DNA of 27,355 nt from CANHEE01 sp043777755 (GCA_043777755.1 JAYWHK010000136.1:1-27355), one strand, 5' to 3'. Positions 1-9,042 are shown, counted from the stretch's first letter. Notes: a model not told the origin generated them from the letters alone. Numbers and translations: made by a program.

Positions 1-48
1 AAAAAAGTTATAAATAACTGACTATAAGGAAGTTATTTATGACTTTTT
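1..48. terminator. Inverted repeat, probable terminator
   Basis: A 14-base arm at 5-18 pairs with 32-45 with one mismatch. An A run lies on the left and a T run on the right, the layout of a bidirectional terminator. It lies just beyond the end of the minus-strand membrane protein gene, whose stop codon is at 115-117. No gene is visible in 1-114. Confidence 0.5.
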
Positions 49-114
49 GAGCAATCGACTGAAAAAAATAATACTAATTAATTTAGCCCCAATACTTAAG
101 TGCTTCCGACTATG

Positions 115-1512
115 TTATTTTTTCCAAAAAGGAATCGAAAAACGAGCAACGACAACGTCTGTACTGTCTTTTATTTTTAAATTTAAAAAATGTTTTCCTC
201 TTGGTATTGCCAAAATATCTACGGTTGCTAAAATTCCTTTTTGCTTGGTTTTGGGTTCTATGGAAAAATCATAATTGACTTTTTTTTGCAAACTATCACC
301 AACAAAAACCTCAAAATGAGAAGCAATACACGTTATTTTTGCCAAATCTTCTTGGAATTTTTTATTTTCAAGACTGTCAATGCTTTTATTTTTTGAATTA
401 TAATTTTTGATAGAATCCGCAGTACTCAAGCCTTCGTTCACGCCATCAACAAATCCCACTGTAAAATTTCCTCTAAAATTAAAACCAATTTTATTTTTTG
501 GAAAAGATTGCATACAACTTTTGAAAGTCATTTTTGAAGGAAATGCTTGAAAAGGAAAAAATACCTCTAAAAAATCATCGTTTTCCAAGTATTTTTTATT
601 CAAAATCATTTCATTTCTCTCAAATTTGTCACCAGTAGTTTCTTTATAAAAGTAATTTTCAATCATGAAATTATTGCTTTTTAAAGGAAAAAACTCCGTA
701 TCGTTGTAGGAAACCGAAACATACAAAAATAAAACTGACAAATACGGAACGATTGAAAGCATGACTTTTCGGCCCAAAGCATTGTCAATCATATTGTAAT
801 ACAATGGACGATAAACGCTTGAAAAAGAAATAATACTGAAAAAACGATAAAACGGAAAATAGATTTTATTCAACCATTTTATGCGTTTGATACGACCCAA
901 AGTAATAAAATCTATCAAATACAAAAGCCCAAAAATAAGAAAGCCTATCATTAAAGGGAATAAAATGATACGGCGTAATAATTTGAATGTTGGTAAAAAA
1001 GCATGAAAAAAATTACCCAGTAAATAAATCAGCGAAGAGGTAATGACCAAGACCGAAAAGAACGATAAAATGGAAAAAATAATCAAAAACGTAAAGGCAA
1101 AAACCAAACAACAAAAATTTTCCAATCGCTCAATGAACTCATCAAACGTTGGCATTTTTTTTTCTAAATGGTCTTTAAAAAAAGGGCTTAATTTGATATT
1201 ATTTAAGTTAATATCGCCAGAAATATTCCGAAGCCCGATTGCGCCAATCCACAAACTCCGCAACAAAACGTGTACTATCAAGTTGATAACCAATATGTTA
1301 CAGGCAATATAGCCCGAAAGCATTATGAAAAAAAGCATACTGCCTTCATAGGAAGTCATTAGATGCCCATTTTCGTCTATTAGTTCGCTCATGCCTTCTT
1401 TTGCGCCCAAAAGCAAAGACAATAAAAAACCTGAAATCAGTAATTCCAGTTGCCAACTTTCTTGTTGCAGTCTTTCAAGCCATTGACTTAATCTGTTTTC
1501 TCTTTTTTCCAT
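115..1512 (-). CDS. Hypothetical multi-pass membrane protein
   Basis: A 465-residue protein that I do not recognise. Hydrophobic stretches at about residues 22-38, 58-88, 132-170, 183-208 and 250-270 predict five or six membrane segments in the first 270 residues. The last ~195 residues are soluble and polar and end on SIPFWKK; I would place this domain outside the inner membrane, but topology is not proven. The ATG lies 8 bases after the stop of the trehalase gene, so the two are almost certainly one transcript. The context allows a role linked to trehalose or osmotic stress, but nothing in the sequence shows a transporter or enzyme motif. Confidence 0.8.
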   Translation of the reverse strand: MEKRENRLSQWLERLQQESWQLELLISGFLLSLLLGAKEGMSELIDENGHLMTSYEGSMLFFIMLSGYIACNILVINLIVHVLLRSLWIGAIGLRNISGDINLNNIKLSPFFKDHLEKKMPTFDEFIERLENFCCLVFAFTFLIIFSILSFFSVLVITSSLIYLLGNFFHAFLPTFKLLRRIILFPLMIGFLIFGLLYLIDFITLGRIKRIKWLNKIYFPFYRFFSIISFSSVYRPLYYNMIDNALGRKVMLSIVPYLSVLFLYVSVSYNDTEFFPLKSNNFMIENYFYKETTGDKFERNEMILNKKYLENDDFLEVFFPFQAFPSKMTFKSCMQSFPKNKIGFNFRGNFTVGFVDGVNEGLSTADSIKNYNSKNKSIDSLENKKFQEDLAKITCIASHFEVFVGDSLQKKVNYDFSIEPKTKQKGILATVDILAIPRGKHFLNLKIKDSTDVVVARFSIPFWKK

Positions 1513-1520
1513 AGAGGTAT

Positions 1521-3020
1521 TTATTGTTCATTTTTCATTTTCAAATAAACGCCATTGGTCCAACCGAAGCCATCTTGATTCGGATATTCTCCGCCGCCAG
1601 CTTTGAGTTCAGTGTTTACAACATTGTATTTTTCCATCATTTTTCCAGTTTCGTTGAATACTTTTTCGTTGGTGGAGAGCCAATTGTGTCGGATTTTTTC
1701 AGCTAAAATATCAAAACCATAATTTTTTAAACCTTGGTAAGTAATCCATTGCAGAGGAGCCCAGCCATTTGGAGCGTCCCATTGTTGCCCAGAATCAACG
1801 AGCGTAGTGGTCAATCCACCAGCTTGTAAAAACTTAGAGCCAACGATTGCAGCTACACTTTCCGCTTGTTTTTTATCTGCTATTTTGAAAAAAAGTGGCA
1901 TCACGCCAGCCAACGTAATTTGTTGCGTATTTTTATTCGTAATAAATTGATAATCAGTATAAAAGTCCAAATCAGGTACCCAAAAATATTTTTGAATGGT
2001 GGCTTTTCGTTGTTTGATTTGCGCTTGCATTTTTTTAATTTTGGAAATATCGTCACCGCTTCTTTCATAAATTTCAAACAAAGTTTGTTCCAAATGCAAC
2101 AACAAACAATTCAAATCCACAGGCAACAAACGGGTCGTCTGAATGGTACTCATCGTTTTGCCATCGGAAAACCAACGACTGCTAAAATCCCAGCCTGATT
2201 CCGCTGCTGCACGAATGTGCTGATAGGTTTCTTCGTGGTTTTTACCTGCTTTTTGCGCCAACTCGAAGTCTTCAACGTAGGCTTCTGGACGAGGTGAATT
2301 TTCAGTATCAAAATAGCGGTTGAGGACTGCGCCATTTGCCATTCTTACCACTCTTTTGATGACTTTGTTGCGCTCATTTAAGCGTGCTGCGCCGTCCATC
2401 CAAAAGGCATATTCTTTTTCCAATTGTGGTAAAAATTCTTTCAAAACACCATTTCCTTTTTCTTCGCTGAGGAGTTTTACCATCAACGAAAAAAACGGTG
2501 GCTGAGAACGACTATGGTAGTAAGTACGATTTCCATTTGGTATAAATCCATGATTATCAATAAGATAAGCAAAATTTTTGACCATATTTTCCATCAATTC
2601 CACTTTCCCTGACACTTGCAAACCAAGCATCGTGAAGTAAGAATCCCAATAATAAATTTCTCTAAAACGTCCACCAGGAACGATGTAGGCATAAGGCAAC
2701 GGAATCAATGTTCCACCTTTTTCGTCAGGCTGACGGGTTAAAACGTCCCAAAGTCCATGCAAATGCTCAGTGATGTTTTTGTCACCAGTTTGATAGCTAT
2801 TTGTAGGGTTTTTGGGTGCAGAAAAGTGTTTTTCAACAAAGTTTTTTAAGTCAAAATCTTGTTCGGATTTGTTTTTTTCATAATCCTCCAAAATACTTGC
2901 AGGTGACGTTTTTGGCGTACAATCTACAAAATATTTAGAGTCTGGAAATACACCACTTTTTTGTACATCTTCATACAAAGGGCTTAATGCTTCCGCTAAA
3001 AAGTACTTATTTTTTCTCAT
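1521..3020 (-). CDS. treF: Trehalase (GH37), cytoplasmic type
   Basis: Hydrolyses alpha,alpha-trehalose to two glucose molecules. The 499-residue length is usual for GH37. Both family signatures are present: PGGRFREIYYWDSY at residues 115-128 and QWDAPNGWAP at 413-422. The expected catalytic acid is D278 in ESGWDFSSRW and the base is E463 in MMEKYNV, by analogy with the E. coli enzyme. The Gly-rich GGGEYPNQDGFGWTNG near 475-490 is also typical. There is no signal peptide (MRKNKYFLAEALS), so the enzyme is probably cytoplasmic, like TreF rather than TreA. It is the first gene of a pair with the downstream membrane protein. The symbol rests on this location argument, and the family call itself is secure. 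Confidence 0.95.
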   Translation of the reverse strand: MRKNKYFLAEALSPLYEDVQKSGVFPDSKYFVDCTPKTSPASILEDYEKNKSEQDFDLKNFVEKHFSAPKNPTNSYQTGDKNITEHLHGLWDVLTRQPDEKGGTLIPLPYAYIVPGGRFREIYYWDSYFTMLGLQVSGKVELMENMVKNFAYLIDNHGFIPNGNRTYYHSRSQPPFFSLMVKLLSEEKGNGVLKEFLPQLEKEYAFWMDGAARLNERNKVIKRVVRMANGAVLNRYFDTENSPRPEAYVEDFELAQKAGKNHEETYQHIRAAAESGWDFSSRWFSDGKTMSTIQTTRLLPVDLNCLLLHLEQTLFEIYERSGDDISKIKKMQAQIKQRKATIQKYFWVPDLDFYTDYQFITNKNTQQITLAGVMPLFFKIADKKQAESVAAIVGSKFLQAGGLTTTLVDSGQQWDAPNGWAPLQWITYQGLKNYGFDILAEKIRHNWLSTNEKVFNETGKMMEKYNVVNTELKAGGGEYPNQDGFGWTNGVYLKMKNEQ

Positions 3021-3179
3021 ATCGTTCTAAAAATTTCACGAAGGTAAGCAAAAATTTAGTTTTACGATAGATTTTAGCGAGTTTTGTTATCTGTATTGAT
3101 AGTTAAGCGAAGCAATATTGGTTCTTCTGAAAATTAACTTCAACGGCTTTCCTAATTTTTTTGTTTTGCTTTTTAAAAA

Positions 3180-3674
3180 TTATAAAAATTTATACGTTTC
3201 AAAAAATTCCTTTCTCGCAATACGATACACTTGTGAAAAATCAGGAGGACAAACCAAGTAATCGTTTTCTTTACAAATCATCGAACTGCCCCAGGGTGCT
3301 TCAAAATAAAATGCTTCGGGCAAATTTAAGGAATAGAGTAGGGTAGCGTCCATGAGTAAAGCCCAGATTTTTCCAATCGGTGTATATTCTTGAAATCCAT
3401 CGCTATCAGAAAGTGCTTCGTCGTAGCTGGCGTAACGTTGCTCAAAACTTGAAGGTTTCATTACATACATTTCCTTTGCAATGGTCTGATTTTTCACAAT
3501 CATATCGCCTTTGTGTGCAATATTTGAGGTTTCTAAACCATCAGCGGTAATGGTCGTAATGAGTTCGCCTTCGGCAGCAACTCTTGCCCAAATATTTTGT
3601 TTTTTTGCGCATTTTAGACCACTTTCTTTTAATAAAGGAATAAAAATGGCTTGAATTTTGTCTTGTGTGAGCAT
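3180..3674 (-). CDS. Hypothetical protein with internal repeat (PGDYG-like)
   Basis: A 164-residue soluble protein without a signal peptide. Two stretches resemble each other: residues 56-81 (GDMIVKN...EMYVMKPSSFEQRY) and 137-161 (NDYLVCPP...VYRIARKEFFETY). Both read G/N-D-x-hydrophobic-V, a gap, then Y-V/R-x4-6-F-x2-x-Y. This suggests an internal duplication of a small beta-rich unit. The pattern recalls the PGDYG family, whose function is unknown, but the exact PGDYG string is not present. The gene is monocistronic, with a promoter-like TACATTTG about 28 bases upstream of the ATG. Confidence 0.75.
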   Translation of the reverse strand: MLTQDKIQAIFIPLLKESGLKCAKKQNIWARVAAEGELITTITADGLETSNIAHKGDMIVKNQTIAKEMYVMKPSSFEQRYASYDEALSDSDGFQEYTPIGKIWALLMDATLLYSLNLPEAFYFEAPWGSSMICKENDYLVCPPDFSQVYRIARKEFFETYKFL

Positions 3675-3701
3675 TTAAAATATATAAATCTAATGAAGCA
3701 A

Positions 3702-3709
3702 CAAATGTA
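3702..3709 (-). promoter_or_regulatory. Putative -7 promoter element (TACATTTG)
   Basis: Read on the minus strand this is TACATTTG, fitting the Bacteroidota TAnnTTTG element, 28 bases upstream of the ATG at 3674. A matching TTTG at -33 is not clear. The rest of 3675-3922 is very AT-rich, with nothing else I can name. Confidence 0.4.
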
Positions 3710-3922
3710 GTATTTTATTTTTAACGAATAATAAATTTGTAATATATTTTTTTGTCGAAAATTGTATAATATTTTAAAAAAAATAGTTCTTATTCTAAAA
3801 TATGTATTATTTTTACAATATTATTTTTTGTAATACGTTTTAATAGGAATAATATTTTACTCGTATTGGATTTAAATAACAAAACAAAAACCTATTTTAT
3901 TGATTTACAAAGGTTTATCAAA

Positions 3923-4480
3923 ATGAACAACTATACCGCAAATAGCAATTTACAGTTATATTTTAATCGCATGGAAATTGACTTTGAGAATTTATTCAAA
4001 TTCGTCAGTCAGTTTTCCAATGAAGAATTAAACGCTCGTCCAGAACCAAAAGCATGGTCAGCGCTTCAAGTAATGCACCACCTTATTTTATCTGAAAGAG
4101 GTTCTTTGGATTATGTCAAAAAGAAAATCTATTTTGGTGCAAGTACCTTAAAAAAAACCAGTGCTACATCTCGCCTTCGTGCGTTGATGTTGGTAACATC
4201 ACTCAAGCAGCCCATCAAATTAAGTGCGCCTTCTGAGGCCTCCGATGCACTTCCCGAAATGACAACCTTACAAGAAACCGAACAACTTTGGCGTACGATT
4301 CGTCGTGAAGTTCGGGATTTTTTGAGCCAACAGAATGAAGATATTCTCAATAGTGATTGTTTCAAACACCCAATTACTGGCAAAATGAGTGCTTGGGGAA
4401 TGTTGGATTTTTTTGAGGTACATTTTAGCCGACATTTTAAGCAAATCAAGACGACTATCAGAAAAGTAGAGCGTTTTTAA
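3923..4480 (+). CDS. DinB-like family protein
   Basis: I start the gene at the ATG at 3923, giving 185 residues. An in-frame TTG at 3866 would add 19 residues that do not look like part of the family. DinB/YfiT-type proteins are four-helix bundles that often bind a divalent metal through three His residues. Here the first His sits in QVMHHLILSE, following the usual P-x-AWS-x-Q pattern (PKAWSALQVMHH). The others are in the C-terminal EVHFSRHFKQI. Function is not predictable from sequence, since members include thiol transferases and unknowns. The gene is followed after 29 bases by psuG on the same strand, so co-transcription is likely. Confidence 0.8.
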   Translation: MNNYTANSNLQLYFNRMEIDFENLFKFVSQFSNEELNARPEPKAWSALQVMHHLILSERGSLDYVKKKIYFGASTLKKTSATSRLRALMLVTSLKQPIKLSAPSEASDALPEMTTLQETEQLWRTIRREVRDFLSQQNEDILNSDCFKHPITGKMSAWGMLDFFEVHFSRHFKQIKTTIRKVERF

Positions 4481-4509
4481 ATTTATTTGAAAAAACTATT
4501 TTAGAAAAT

Positions 4510-5430
4510 ATGCAGCATCAGTATTTAAACATAAACGAAGAAGTTAAACAGGCACTTGCTGAAAATCGCCCTGTCGTAGCACTCGAAAGTACCATTATCT
4601 CTCATGGAATGCCTTATCCTCAAAATGTCGAAACGGCTTTTTTAGTAGAAAAAACAGTACGAGACAATGGAGCAATTCCAGCAACAATTGCCCTGATGAA
4701 TGGCAAAATGACAGCAGGTTTGACTCCCGACGAGATAGAAATACTTGGAAAAAAAGGACAAGAAGTCATTAAAGTTAGCCGTCGAGATATACCGATGTTA
4801 TTGGCTAAAAAAGAAATGGGCGCAACGACAGTCGCCTCTACGATGATTGTTTCGGCATTGGCAAATATTAAAATTTTTGCAACAGGCGGTATCGGTGGTG
4901 TTCACCGTGGTGCGCAAGAAACCTTTGACATTTCCGCTGATTTGCAAGAGTTGGCAAACACCAATGTGGCGGTCATTACAGCTGGTGCAAAATCTATTTT
5001 GGATTTGCCGCTGACACTCGAATACCTCGAAACACACGGCGTGCCAGTGTTGGGTTATCAAACCTCAGCTTTTCCAGCATTTTTTTGTAGAGAAAGTGGA
5101 TTAAGTGTTGATTATCAATGCGATACAGTAGATTTAATAGCTGAAATGTTGCGGATAAAATGGCAGATTCCAGCACTAAAAGGCGGTGTGATTGTTGCCA
5201 ATCCTGTTCCAGAAGCCTATAGTTTGGATAAAAAAACAATGGACGAAGTGATTGAAAATGCCATCAAAGATGCCATTGCGAATGGCATTAAAGGCAAAGA
5301 AACAACACCTTTTTTGTTGGCGGCAATTGACAAAATAACTGGTGGCACAAGTCTGAAAACCAATATTCAATTGGTGCTGAACAATGCCGCCTTGGGTGCA
5401 AAAATTGCAGTGGCTTATACGAAAAAATAA
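4510..5430 (+). CDS. psuG: Pseudouridine-5'-phosphate glycosidase
   Basis: Cleaves the C-C glycosidic bond of pseudouridine 5'-phosphate to give uracil and ribose 5-phosphate, an RNA salvage step. The 306-residue length is typical. Family hallmarks are VVALESTIISHGMPYPQN near the N terminus (E26 in the position of the catalytic Glu), the VSRRDIP stretch, ATGGIGGVHRGA, and AGAKSILDL, which carries the active-site Lys. The C-terminal half has the usual ANPVPEAYSLD segment. The kinase partner PsuK is not in this window. The gene follows the DinB-like gene closely, and its stop is 9 bases from the convergent sulfatase gene. Confidence 0.95.
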   Translation: MQHQYLNINEEVKQALAENRPVVALESTIISHGMPYPQNVETAFLVEKTVRDNGAIPATIALMNGKMTAGLTPDEIEILGKKGQEVIKVSRRDIPMLLAKKEMGATTVASTMIVSALANIKIFATGGIGGVHRGAQETFDISADLQELANTNVAVITAGAKSILDLPLTLEYLETHGVPVLGYQTSAFPAFFCRESGLSVDYQCDTVDLIAEMLRIKWQIPALKGGVIVANPVPEAYSLDKKTMDEVIENAIKDAIANGIKGKETTPFLLAAIDKITGGTSLKTNIQLVLNNAALGAKIAVAYTKK

Positions 5431-5439
5431 AAATCAACG

Positions 5440-7035
5440 CTATTCTTTTACCATTTTCAAAATTCTTTTTTCATTTATTTTTAAAAAATAAACACCTTTT
5501 GTTAAGAGCGAAAAATCTTGATGTTCAATGTTTTTTCCTTTGAAAAAAACTTGCCCTAATTGATTGCGCAATTCGTAGGTTTCATCGCCTTGTGCATTTT
5601 CTATTGTTATAAAATTGTCAAAAGGATTAGGAAAAGCGTTGATTAGGTTCAAGGCTTCATCTGCTGTTCCGACTTTGATTTTACAAACATCTGTTTTGCT
5701 CAAAAGTTGGTTCATTTGGCTACATAAATATTGATAATTGCTTGATTCTTCGCTTGTTAAACTTGCTTTTTTCAATAAATCGTTGGATTCTGTAAGGTCA
5801 TTTTTGAGGTTATAAAACTCTTGTTTTCCATTGTCGAATTGCAGTAGTTTATAGTCTTCGTTTCGCATTGCTTTCCCGTCTGCGGCAACACTTGGGTTTT
5901 TGAATATTTCTGTAAATGCCCAAGGGCGGATTTCAGTCGCTGTATTTTTCAGAATTGGCAGAATACTTTTGCTATCAACAGGTTTATTGCTTGAAATTTG
6001 GTTTTGCCAAGTTGTATGACCAAACAATTCCAAAATCGTAGCGAACAAATCAGTTGTATTGACCAAGGCATTGCTTACTCGATTCGGATTGACCACCGAA
6101 GGACCCGAAATAATAAAGGGAACGCTCACGCCTTCTTGATAAATGCTACCTTTTGCACCACCTGTGTTTTGTGCTACTTTCGGATCATTTCCATTGTCGC
6201 CAATAAAAACAATGTCTGTGTTTTCTAACTGATTGATAGCCTGTAAGTTATCAAATAAACGTCCAATCTCTGTATCTAATGCTTCTACTGTTGCTTTAAA
6301 ATATGATTTTGGATTTGCTGTAATATCTGCCGCTGTTCCACTCAGATTTTTATAAGAATGTAGGTTTGTAGGAGGTAAATGAAATGGCGAATGTGGCGCA
6401 TTAAACGCTAACCAAAGGAAAAAGGGCTTGTTTTGATTCGTTTTTACCCAAGCAATCGCATTATCCACGGTTTCTGTAGTGGCATAATTGGTAACGGTGG
6501 AAGCCGTACCATTTTTGATTTTTGTCCAATTCGTAAAGCTATTGATTACGCCCAAGAAGTTACCTTCAAAATGGTCGTAACCCATTTTTTGAGGAAAAGA
6601 GTAATTGGTATTTGGCGTAGCGAGCTGCAAATGCCACTTTCCAATATTTGCTTTTGCAATGCCGTTGGATTTATATTTGTTCAAAAGTCTTGGAATTGTG
6701 ACTTCTGCGGTGTCCAAAACGGCAGAATTAGCACCTCCAATGGCGTTTCCAACACCTGTACGAAAACTATAACGCCCTGTCAAAATCCCAGCACGAGTTG
6801 GCGAACACAAAGGATTCGACCAAGCTCTCGAAAATCGGACACCTTTTTTCAATAATTTTCTGACATTGGGCATTGCCGCAGTGTCTAAATGATTTTCATA
6901 AAAACCACAATAATCTGTTCCTAAATCATCAGCGATAATCAGAATAACGTTGCGTTGTTGCGCTTGAATTTTTAGCACAAAAAAACTTATAAAAGCTAAA
7001 AAGAATATTTTTTTCATCATAAAAGTTAGACTCAT
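5440..7035 (-). CDS. Secreted sulfatase with T9SS sorting domain
   Basis: A sulfatase of the alkaline phosphatase superfamily, 531 residues at the longest start. ADDLG carries the metal-binding Asp pair D36/D37. The sulfatase signature CSPTRAGILTGR (C77-x-P-x-R) follows, where the Cys becomes formylglycine. The metal site GDNGND lies in the second half. The last ~70 residues (NAFPNPFDN ... KGVYFLKINEKR) form a type A type IX secretion sorting domain, so the protein is exported. The signal peptide reads best from M6 or M7 (MMKKIFFLAFISFFVL), i.e. a start at 7020 or 7017. The substrate is unknown. It follows the di-heme peroxidase gene by about 15 bases. No maturase is in the window. Confidence 0.92.
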   Translation of the reverse strand: MSLTFMMKKIFFLAFISFFVLKIQAQQRNVILIIADDLGTDYCGFYENHLDTAAMPNVRKLLKKGVRFSRAWSNPLCSPTRAGILTGRYSFRTGVGNAIGGANSAVLDTAEVTIPRLLNKYKSNGIAKANIGKWHLQLATPNTNYSFPQKMGYDHFEGNFLGVINSFTNWTKIKNGTASTVTNYATTETVDNAIAWVKTNQNKPFFLWLAFNAPHSPFHLPPTNLHSYKNLSGTAADITANPKSYFKATVEALDTEIGRLFDNLQAINQLENTDIVFIGDNGNDPKVAQNTGGAKGSIYQEGVSVPFIISGPSVVNPNRVSNALVNTTDLFATILELFGHTTWQNQISSNKPVDSKSILPILKNTATEIRPWAFTEIFKNPSVAADGKAMRNEDYKLLQFDNGKQEFYNLKNDLTESNDLLKKASLTSEESSNYQYLCSQMNQLLSKTDVCKIKVGTADEALNLINAFPNPFDNFITIENAQGDETYELRNQLGQVFFKGKNIEHQDFSLLTKGVYFLKINEKRILKMVKE

Positions 7036-7050
7036 AAAAGTTGTAATGGT

Positions 7051-8061
7051 TTAATTTCCTTGATACCCAAAACGCTTATCAAACAAAAACGGCTTATCTG
7101 TCAGCGTTAATAAAAAAGCAATCAAATCTACTTTTTCGTTGGAAGTCAAGACTATTGGTTGTACCAACTGCGGAGCAAGTGTTGGGCTTTTTTCGATGCC
7201 CGAAGTATAGTGTTTTAAGACTTCCGACAAGCGTTTGAAACGTCCGTCGTGCATATATGGATACGAAAATTCGATGTTGCGAAGGGTCGGAACTTTGAAT
7301 TTTTGAGCATCGTTTGGATTATTTGTTATCTTCATTCTACCCAAATCACGGAGCGAAGTGTCGATTTTTAAACCGTTGTTCTCAAAACCAAGATTGCTAA
7401 AAAGTGGTTCTTGATGACATGAATTGCAATTTTTTTGGAATAAAATATAACCATTTCGTTCTTTTTCGTTAAAAAAAGCTTGTTTTTGTAGCACACTGTC
7501 ATATTTTGAAGTCGCACTGACCAGCGTAAGCATAAACTGTGAAATTGCTTTTAACGTATGTTCGCCCGTAACGATGCTATCGCCAAAAGCACGTTGAAAA
7601 CGGGCAGGATATTTTTTAGAGTTCTGAAGTTTTGAAATCACATTTTCAAACGTTTCGCCCATTTCGTTGGCGTGCGTAATTGGGGCGAGCGATTGCATAT
7701 CCAAATGATTGATTGCGCCGTCCCACATAAATGATTTTTGCCAAGCCAAATTCATCAACGCCAGCGAGTTTCTTGTACCAATTCTATCCTCGATGCCATG
7801 ACTAAGTGCATGGTCGATGTGCGTAAAAGCCGAATATTGCGAATGACAATTGGCGCAAGAAACCATGTTGTTTCGTGATAAAATCGGGTCGTAAAATAAA
7901 GCTCTTCCCAATTCTATTTTCTCCAAAGTCAAAGGATTTTTAGCAAAATCATAATTCGGTTTTGGAAAATGTTTTGGTAAAAAAAATGAATTTTCTTCAA
8001 AAAAATCAAAGGAAAAGAAGAGGAATGAAACAAAAAGTATAAAAAAGTGTTGTTTTTTCAT
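7051..8061 (-). CDS. Di-heme cytochrome c peroxidase / MauG family protein
   Basis: A 336-residue periplasmic protein with an N-terminal hydrophobic signal (FFILFVSFLFFSF). Two haem c binding motifs are visible: CANCH at 69-73 and CNSCH at 212-216, the arrangement of CcpA/MauG-family enzymes. Further family features are LGRALFYDPILSRNN, RIGTRNSLALMN and PTLRNIEFSYPYMHDGRF. Such enzymes reduce H2O2 or, in MauG and MbnH, oxidise a partner protein. An MbnP-like protein, the MbnH partner family, is encoded about 3 kb away, so MbnH-like tryptophan oxidation is possible here (inference). The ATG directly abuts the stop codon of the PIN gene. Confidence 0.93.
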   Translation of the reverse strand: MKKQHFFILFVSFLFFSFDFFEENSFFLPKHFPKPNYDFAKNPLTLEKIELGRALFYDPILSRNNMVSCANCHSQYSAFTHIDHALSHGIEDRIGTRNSLALMNLAWQKSFMWDGAINHLDMQSLAPITHANEMGETFENVISKLQNSKKYPARFQRAFGDSIVTGEHTLKAISQFMLTLVSATSKYDSVLQKQAFFNEKERNGYILFQKNCNSCHQEPLFSNLGFENNGLKIDTSLRDLGRMKITNNPNDAQKFKVPTLRNIEFSYPYMHDGRFKRLSEVLKHYTSGIEKSPTLAPQLVQPIVLTSNEKVDLIAFLLTLTDKPFLFDKRFGYQGN

Positions 8062-8508
8062 TTATACTAAAATATTTTTTATTTCTAAAAAAGAAGTATC
8101 TAAATGATTAAAATCAGCATCTGTTGTTAGTAAGATAGCAGTCGTGACAGAGGCAGTTGCAGCTATCCATAAATCATTTTTACCCATATTGCGAGGAGTT
8201 TCGCCAAGTGGTCGGTCAGTAAGGCGATTTTGAGAAAATGCGTCAATAAGTGCATAAGCATTGATAAGGTCTTCTTGATGAATATCTATTACAAGAAAAT
8301 TTTTTAGAAACTCCTTCATCTGAGAAATCCGCTTTTCACCCCAATGATTTTTTAGTGCGATAGATTGTAATTCACCAAGTGTAACTACAGAAATAGCACT
8401 CACGTTTGGTGCATTGTACAAGGCAAAATCACTAACAATTTTGGCGTGGAAATCAGTAGAACGTAAGCTATACAATATAATATTAGTGTCTAATAGGTAA
8501 ATTTTCAT
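8062..8508 (-). CDS. PIN-domain toxin (VapC-like)
   Basis: A 148-residue PIN-domain ribonuclease, the usual toxin part of VapBC-type modules. The acidic metal-binding residues are in place: D7 in LLDTNIIL, E46 in TLGELQ, D112 in KNDLWIAATA and D130 in LLTTDADF. It overlaps the upstream putative antitoxin gene by 4 bases (8505-8508), typical of toxin-antitoxin coupling. Its stop codon is immediately followed by the ATG of the peroxidase gene, so the pair heads the peroxidase-sulfatase transcript. The target RNA is unknown. Confidence 0.88.
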   Translation of the reverse strand: MKIYLLDTNIILYSLRSTDFHAKIVSDFALYNAPNVSAISVVTLGELQSIALKNHWGEKRISQMKEFLKNFLVIDIHQEDLINAYALIDAFSQNRLTDRPLGETPRNMGKNDLWIAATASVTTAILLTTDADFNHLDTSFLEIKNILV

Positions 8509-8780
8509 GTTATACTTGCGATTAGTTCTTCAATTGGTTCTTGAATATCCATTTCCTTGATAAGTACTTGCATTTTAGCAAAATCTGCGCCTTGATAATG
8601 TTGTGTTTGCATGATTTGCAAAATATCCGTTTTTTGTTGTATTGGTTTTATCAAATGAATAATTGTATTCAAATTTTTTTGATACTTTTCCAGTATGACT
8701 AAAATACTATCAATTTCTTTTTCACTTTGAACTTTATCAATCAAGTGAAATAATTTATATTTTTTTTCTTCAATTGTCAT
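8505..8780 (-). CDS. Putative antitoxin partner of the PIN toxin
   Basis: A 91-residue, mostly helical protein that I cannot place in a named antitoxin family. The call rests on its position directly before, and 4-base overlap with, a PIN toxin gene, and on its size. It shows no obvious AbrB or ribbon-helix-helix start. The C-terminal part (KEMDIQEPIEELIASI) resembles the flexible acidic tails by which antitoxins clasp PIN proteins. Similar small upstream partners of PIN genes are common in Bacteroidota. Confidence 0.7.
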   Translation of the reverse strand: MTIEEKKYKLFHLIDKVQSEKEIDSILVILEKYQKNLNTIIHLIKPIQQKTDILQIMQTQHYQGADFAKMQVLIKEMDIQEPIEELIASIT

Positions 8781-8799
8781 TTTTTTAATAATTTTTTTA

Positions 8800-8830
8800 C
8801 AAAATTACATATTTTTTATAAAAATTCAAA
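8800..8830 (-). promoter_or_regulatory. Vegetative promoter of the toxin-antitoxin operon
   Basis: On the minus strand, TTTG at 8830-8827 and TAATTTTG at 8807-8800 are separated by 19 bases, matching the Bacteroidota housekeeping pattern. Transcription would begin shortly before the antitoxin ATG at 8780. Confidence 0.6.
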
Positions 8831-8880
8831 AAAAGTACTGTTTAATCTTTTTATTATGATCTTATTTTGATTGTAATTGA

Positions 8881-8913
8881 GTTAGACGACAATACCTCAA
8901 AAAGCAATTGTAA
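8881..8913 (-). promoter_or_regulatory. Weak copy of the putative ECF promoter element
   Basis: GTTAGACGAC at 8881-8890 is identical to the -10 side of the element at 13515. The -35 side (AAAAGCAATTGTA at 8900-8912) matches only partly. It lies ~100 bases upstream of the antitoxin ATG, so it could add ECF control to the TA-peroxidase-sulfatase transcript. Confidence 0.4.
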
Positions 8914-9000
8914 TATTTTAAAAACTTGGTTATCAAACAATACAGTCAAATCATTTTTATCTTACGACATCTCAAAACCTTGATTTTGAATAATTTATAA

Positions 9001-9041
9001 AAAAAATGCCTTACAAAATTATTTTTTGCAAGGCATTTTTT
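9001..9041 (-). terminator. Intrinsic terminator after the second YHYH gene
   Basis: AAAAAATGCCTT at 9001-9012 pairs perfectly with AAGGCATTTTTT at 9030-9041. The hairpin starts 2 bases past the YHYH stop codon at 9043 and has A/T runs on both sides. Confidence 0.85.
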
Positions 9042-9042
9042 A

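Noticed and set aside
47..274. 75-residue plus-strand ORF at the window start
   Set aside because: Overlaps the terminator-like repeat and the end of the minus-strand membrane protein gene. No promoter or family features.
3866..3922. N-terminal extension of the DinB-like gene from a TTG
   Set aside because: The extra 19 residues do not look like the family and a good ATG follows at 3923.
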